Shown piece after piece: positions 62,815 through 64,000 of a stretch of DNA of 64,000 bases. The stretch covers positions 248,001 to 312,000 of the forward strand of contig UBNV01000006.1 in assembly GCA_900466945.1 (NCBI GenBank), read 5' to 3'. The notes under the pieces are model-generated. The model was not told the origin of the DNA. It made no database searches and saw only the letters and a list, made by a program, of their open reading frames with translations. Source of the stretch: Hyphomicrobiales bacterium. Lineage in GTDB: Bacteria; Pseudomonadota; Alphaproteobacteria; Rhizobiales; Rhizobiaceae. Both the position numbers and the translations under genes were made by a program. Each line of letters opens with the position of its first letter. Position 1 is the stretch's first letter.

Positions 62815-64000
62815 ATGAGGCTCAGCAAATTCAGGATCACGAACTACCGGAATATTTTGGATTCGGGTTGGATTACCACGACCAACATCACCGCGTTCGT
62901 CGGTCAGAATGAAGCAGGCAAGAGCAACTTGTTTGAAGCATTGTACTGCCTCAACCCGTACGTCAACGGCGCAACCTACGATGATGCTGAGGACTGGCCA
63001 GTCGATGACTGGAAGGGTCGGAAAGATGCGAAAGGTAAGCGCGTCTGTGAGGCATACTTCGCCTTGAGCGAAGAGGACATTATATCGCTGTTCAGTTTTG
63101 CCCGAATGCGAGATGAAGTTTCTGAAGGCGATGAAGCCGTTGTAGATGAAGAGGCTGACGCTCCCGAACTCCCTAATAATCTAAGCATCTTTGCGTGGAA
63201 GAGCTATGGGTTCAGGACTGGATTCTCGATCAAAAATTCCGACGATCTTGGGCTGGACGTCCAAAAAGTCTCTGATTGGGCTCAGTCTAACCTACCTAAA
63301 TTCGTCTTGATCCAAGACTACAATTTTTCTGGTGCCCAGGTTGAACTGGATCAACTCAAGAGCCGTTGGGACAAAGTTGGCAGGGACAACCGGCACCTTC
63401 TATCGACGGAAGACCAGACGATTTTGATCGTCCTCGACCTCGCTCAAATTGATATCGACGATTTCGTTGAGAAGGGCACGACCGCCGACGGACGGACCAT
63501 CCGTCAGTTCGACAAGCGCGCCGCATCAGCATATCTGACCCAGCAGTTCCAACGCCTCTGGACACAGAAGAAAGTCAAGTTCGACATCGACATAGACGGA
63601 CCCACCCTAAATATTTTCGCAGAAGACGAGGCTATTGGTTTCCCCGTTCGCCTTTACCGCCGGTCAACTGGTTTCCGTTGGTACGTTTCATTCGCGTGGA
63701 AGTTTACGCACGCCAGCGACGGAGAATTCGAGAACTGTATCTTGCTTCTTGAAGAACCCGGGGTCCATCTTCACTATAGTGGTCAGCGTGATCTTCTGAG
63801 GGTCTTCGAAGGATTGTCCGAAAACAACACAATTCTCTACACGACCCACTTGGCATCAATGGTTGACCAGGCCAATCCAGAACGCGTCCGGATAGTCGAA
63901 AGTCGCGACAACCACCTTGCAATAAACCATGGTGTGGTAAGCACACAGGCCGCCCCTATGGCGGTTATTGAAGCCTCGTTGGGTCTGACATCCGATTTGT
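62815..64000 (+). CDS. OLD-family ATPase (AAA, RecF/SMC-like), cut by the window end
   Basis: The 395 visible residues start MRLSKFRITNYRNI, typical of OLD/RecF-type ATPases. Walker A FVGQNEAGKSN lies near residue 30, the ABC-type signature RRSTGFRWYVSF near residue 282, and Walker B ILLLEEPGVHL near residue 307. The switch His lies in ILYTTHLASMVD near residue 341. A long acidic insertion (residues about 100-125) lies between the ATPase lobes. OLD proteins usually add a C-terminal TOPRIM nuclease, which would lie beyond the window. GTGAGGG precedes the ATG. The codons end in A or T more often than in neighbouring genes, a sign of acquisition. Related proteins serve in phage defence (OLD, Gabija GajA). 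Confidence 0.85.
   Translation, partial: MRLSKFRITNYRNILDSGWITTTNITAFVGQNEAGKSNLFEALYCLNPYVNGATYDDAEDWPVDDWKGRKDAKGKRVCEAYFALSEEDIISLFSFARMRDEVSEGDEAVVDEEADAPELPNNLSIFAWKSYGFRTGFSIKNSDDLGLDVQKVSDWAQSNLPKFVLIQDYNFSGAQVELDQLKSRWDKVGRDNRHLLSTEDQTILIVLDLAQIDIDDFVEKGTTADGRTIRQFDKRAASAYLTQQFQRLWTQKKVKFDIDIDGPTLNIFAEDEAIGFPVRLYRRSTGFRWYVSFAWKFTHASDGEFENCILLLEEPGVHLHYSGQRDLLRVFEGLSENNTILYTTHLASMVDQANPERVRIVESRDNHLAINHGVVSTQAAPMAVIEASLGLTSDL

Noticed and set aside
1-64000. CRISPR arrays, tRNA, rRNA and prophage
   Set aside because: No regularly spaced repeats, cloverleaf-like sequences, ribosomal RNA segments or clusters of phage structural genes were seen. The lysozyme-like gene alone is not enough for a prophage.

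Overview
The window is GC-rich, densely coded chromosomal DNA from an alphaproteobacterium, almost certainly a member of the Rhizobiaceae (Rhizobium/Agrobacterium group). The evidence is a Ros/MucR regulator, a seven-gene Mrp (Pha) antiporter operon, a single-domain xylG ATPase in a xylFHG operon, a DivJ-type cell-cycle kinase, and several families known mainly from this group (DUF982, DUF5330, DUF6456, DUF1491, DUF2336). The gene order mrp - mucR - DnaA-C/DUF6456 - sufE - DUF5330 - kinase - peptidoglycan-binding protein matches, from memory, the region around ros and divJ in Agrobacterium. I saw no rRNA, tRNA, CRISPR array, prophage or intact insertion sequence.

Layout. 1-5.5 kb: the start of an EAL-domain gene, a lysozyme-like hydrolase, a lipoprotein, a HerA-like ATPase, and a small protein behind a perfect palindrome. 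5.7-9.5 kb: a tandem duplication of soluble double-PAS chemoreceptors, both 562 residues, with a shared upstream element. 9.5-12.6 kb: a LacI regulator divergent from a PhyH dioxygenase/SDR pair. 12.8-20.1 kb: small proteins, a VTT membrane protein, a Gly/Asn-repeat secreted protein, DUF982, CorA, a trans-aconitate methyltransferase, an HxlR/SDR divergent pair and a dehalogenase. 20.3-25.2 kb: xylR divergent from xylFHG with a clear ROK-type operator. 25.3-25.9 kb: a PemK/MazF-type toxin-antitoxin pair. 26-36.9 kb: metabolic and stress genes (MBL hydrolase/OhrR-like regulator, MAPEG, HlyIII, acetyltransferase, LysE, DJ-1/PfpI with an NADP oxidoreductase, RecQ, nucleoside deoxyribosyltransferase, HxlR/membrane protein) and a vapC relic. 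37-43.7 kb: msrB and mrpABCDEFG. 44-52 kb: mucR, a stand-alone DnaA C-terminal domain protein, DUF6456, sufE, DUF5330, divJ, a peptidoglycan-binding protein and a third soluble chemoreceptor. 52-62.4 kb: a frameshifted higA relic, small DUF genes, an HD-GYP phosphodiesterase, an epimerase and a membrane-anchored methyltransferase. 62.8-64 kb: an OLD-family ATPase, cut by the window end, with more A/T-ending codons than its neighbours; it may mark the edge of an accessory island.

How the genes work together. XylFHG imports xylose and XylR represses it through the palindrome between the two genes. Mrp exports Na+/K+ in exchange for H+. DivJ, the EAL and HD-GYP proteins, MucR and three soluble receptors are cell-cycle, c-di-GMP and motility signalling parts. 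Many starts were set by the ribosome binding site rather than by the longest open frame; these choices are stated in the entries.
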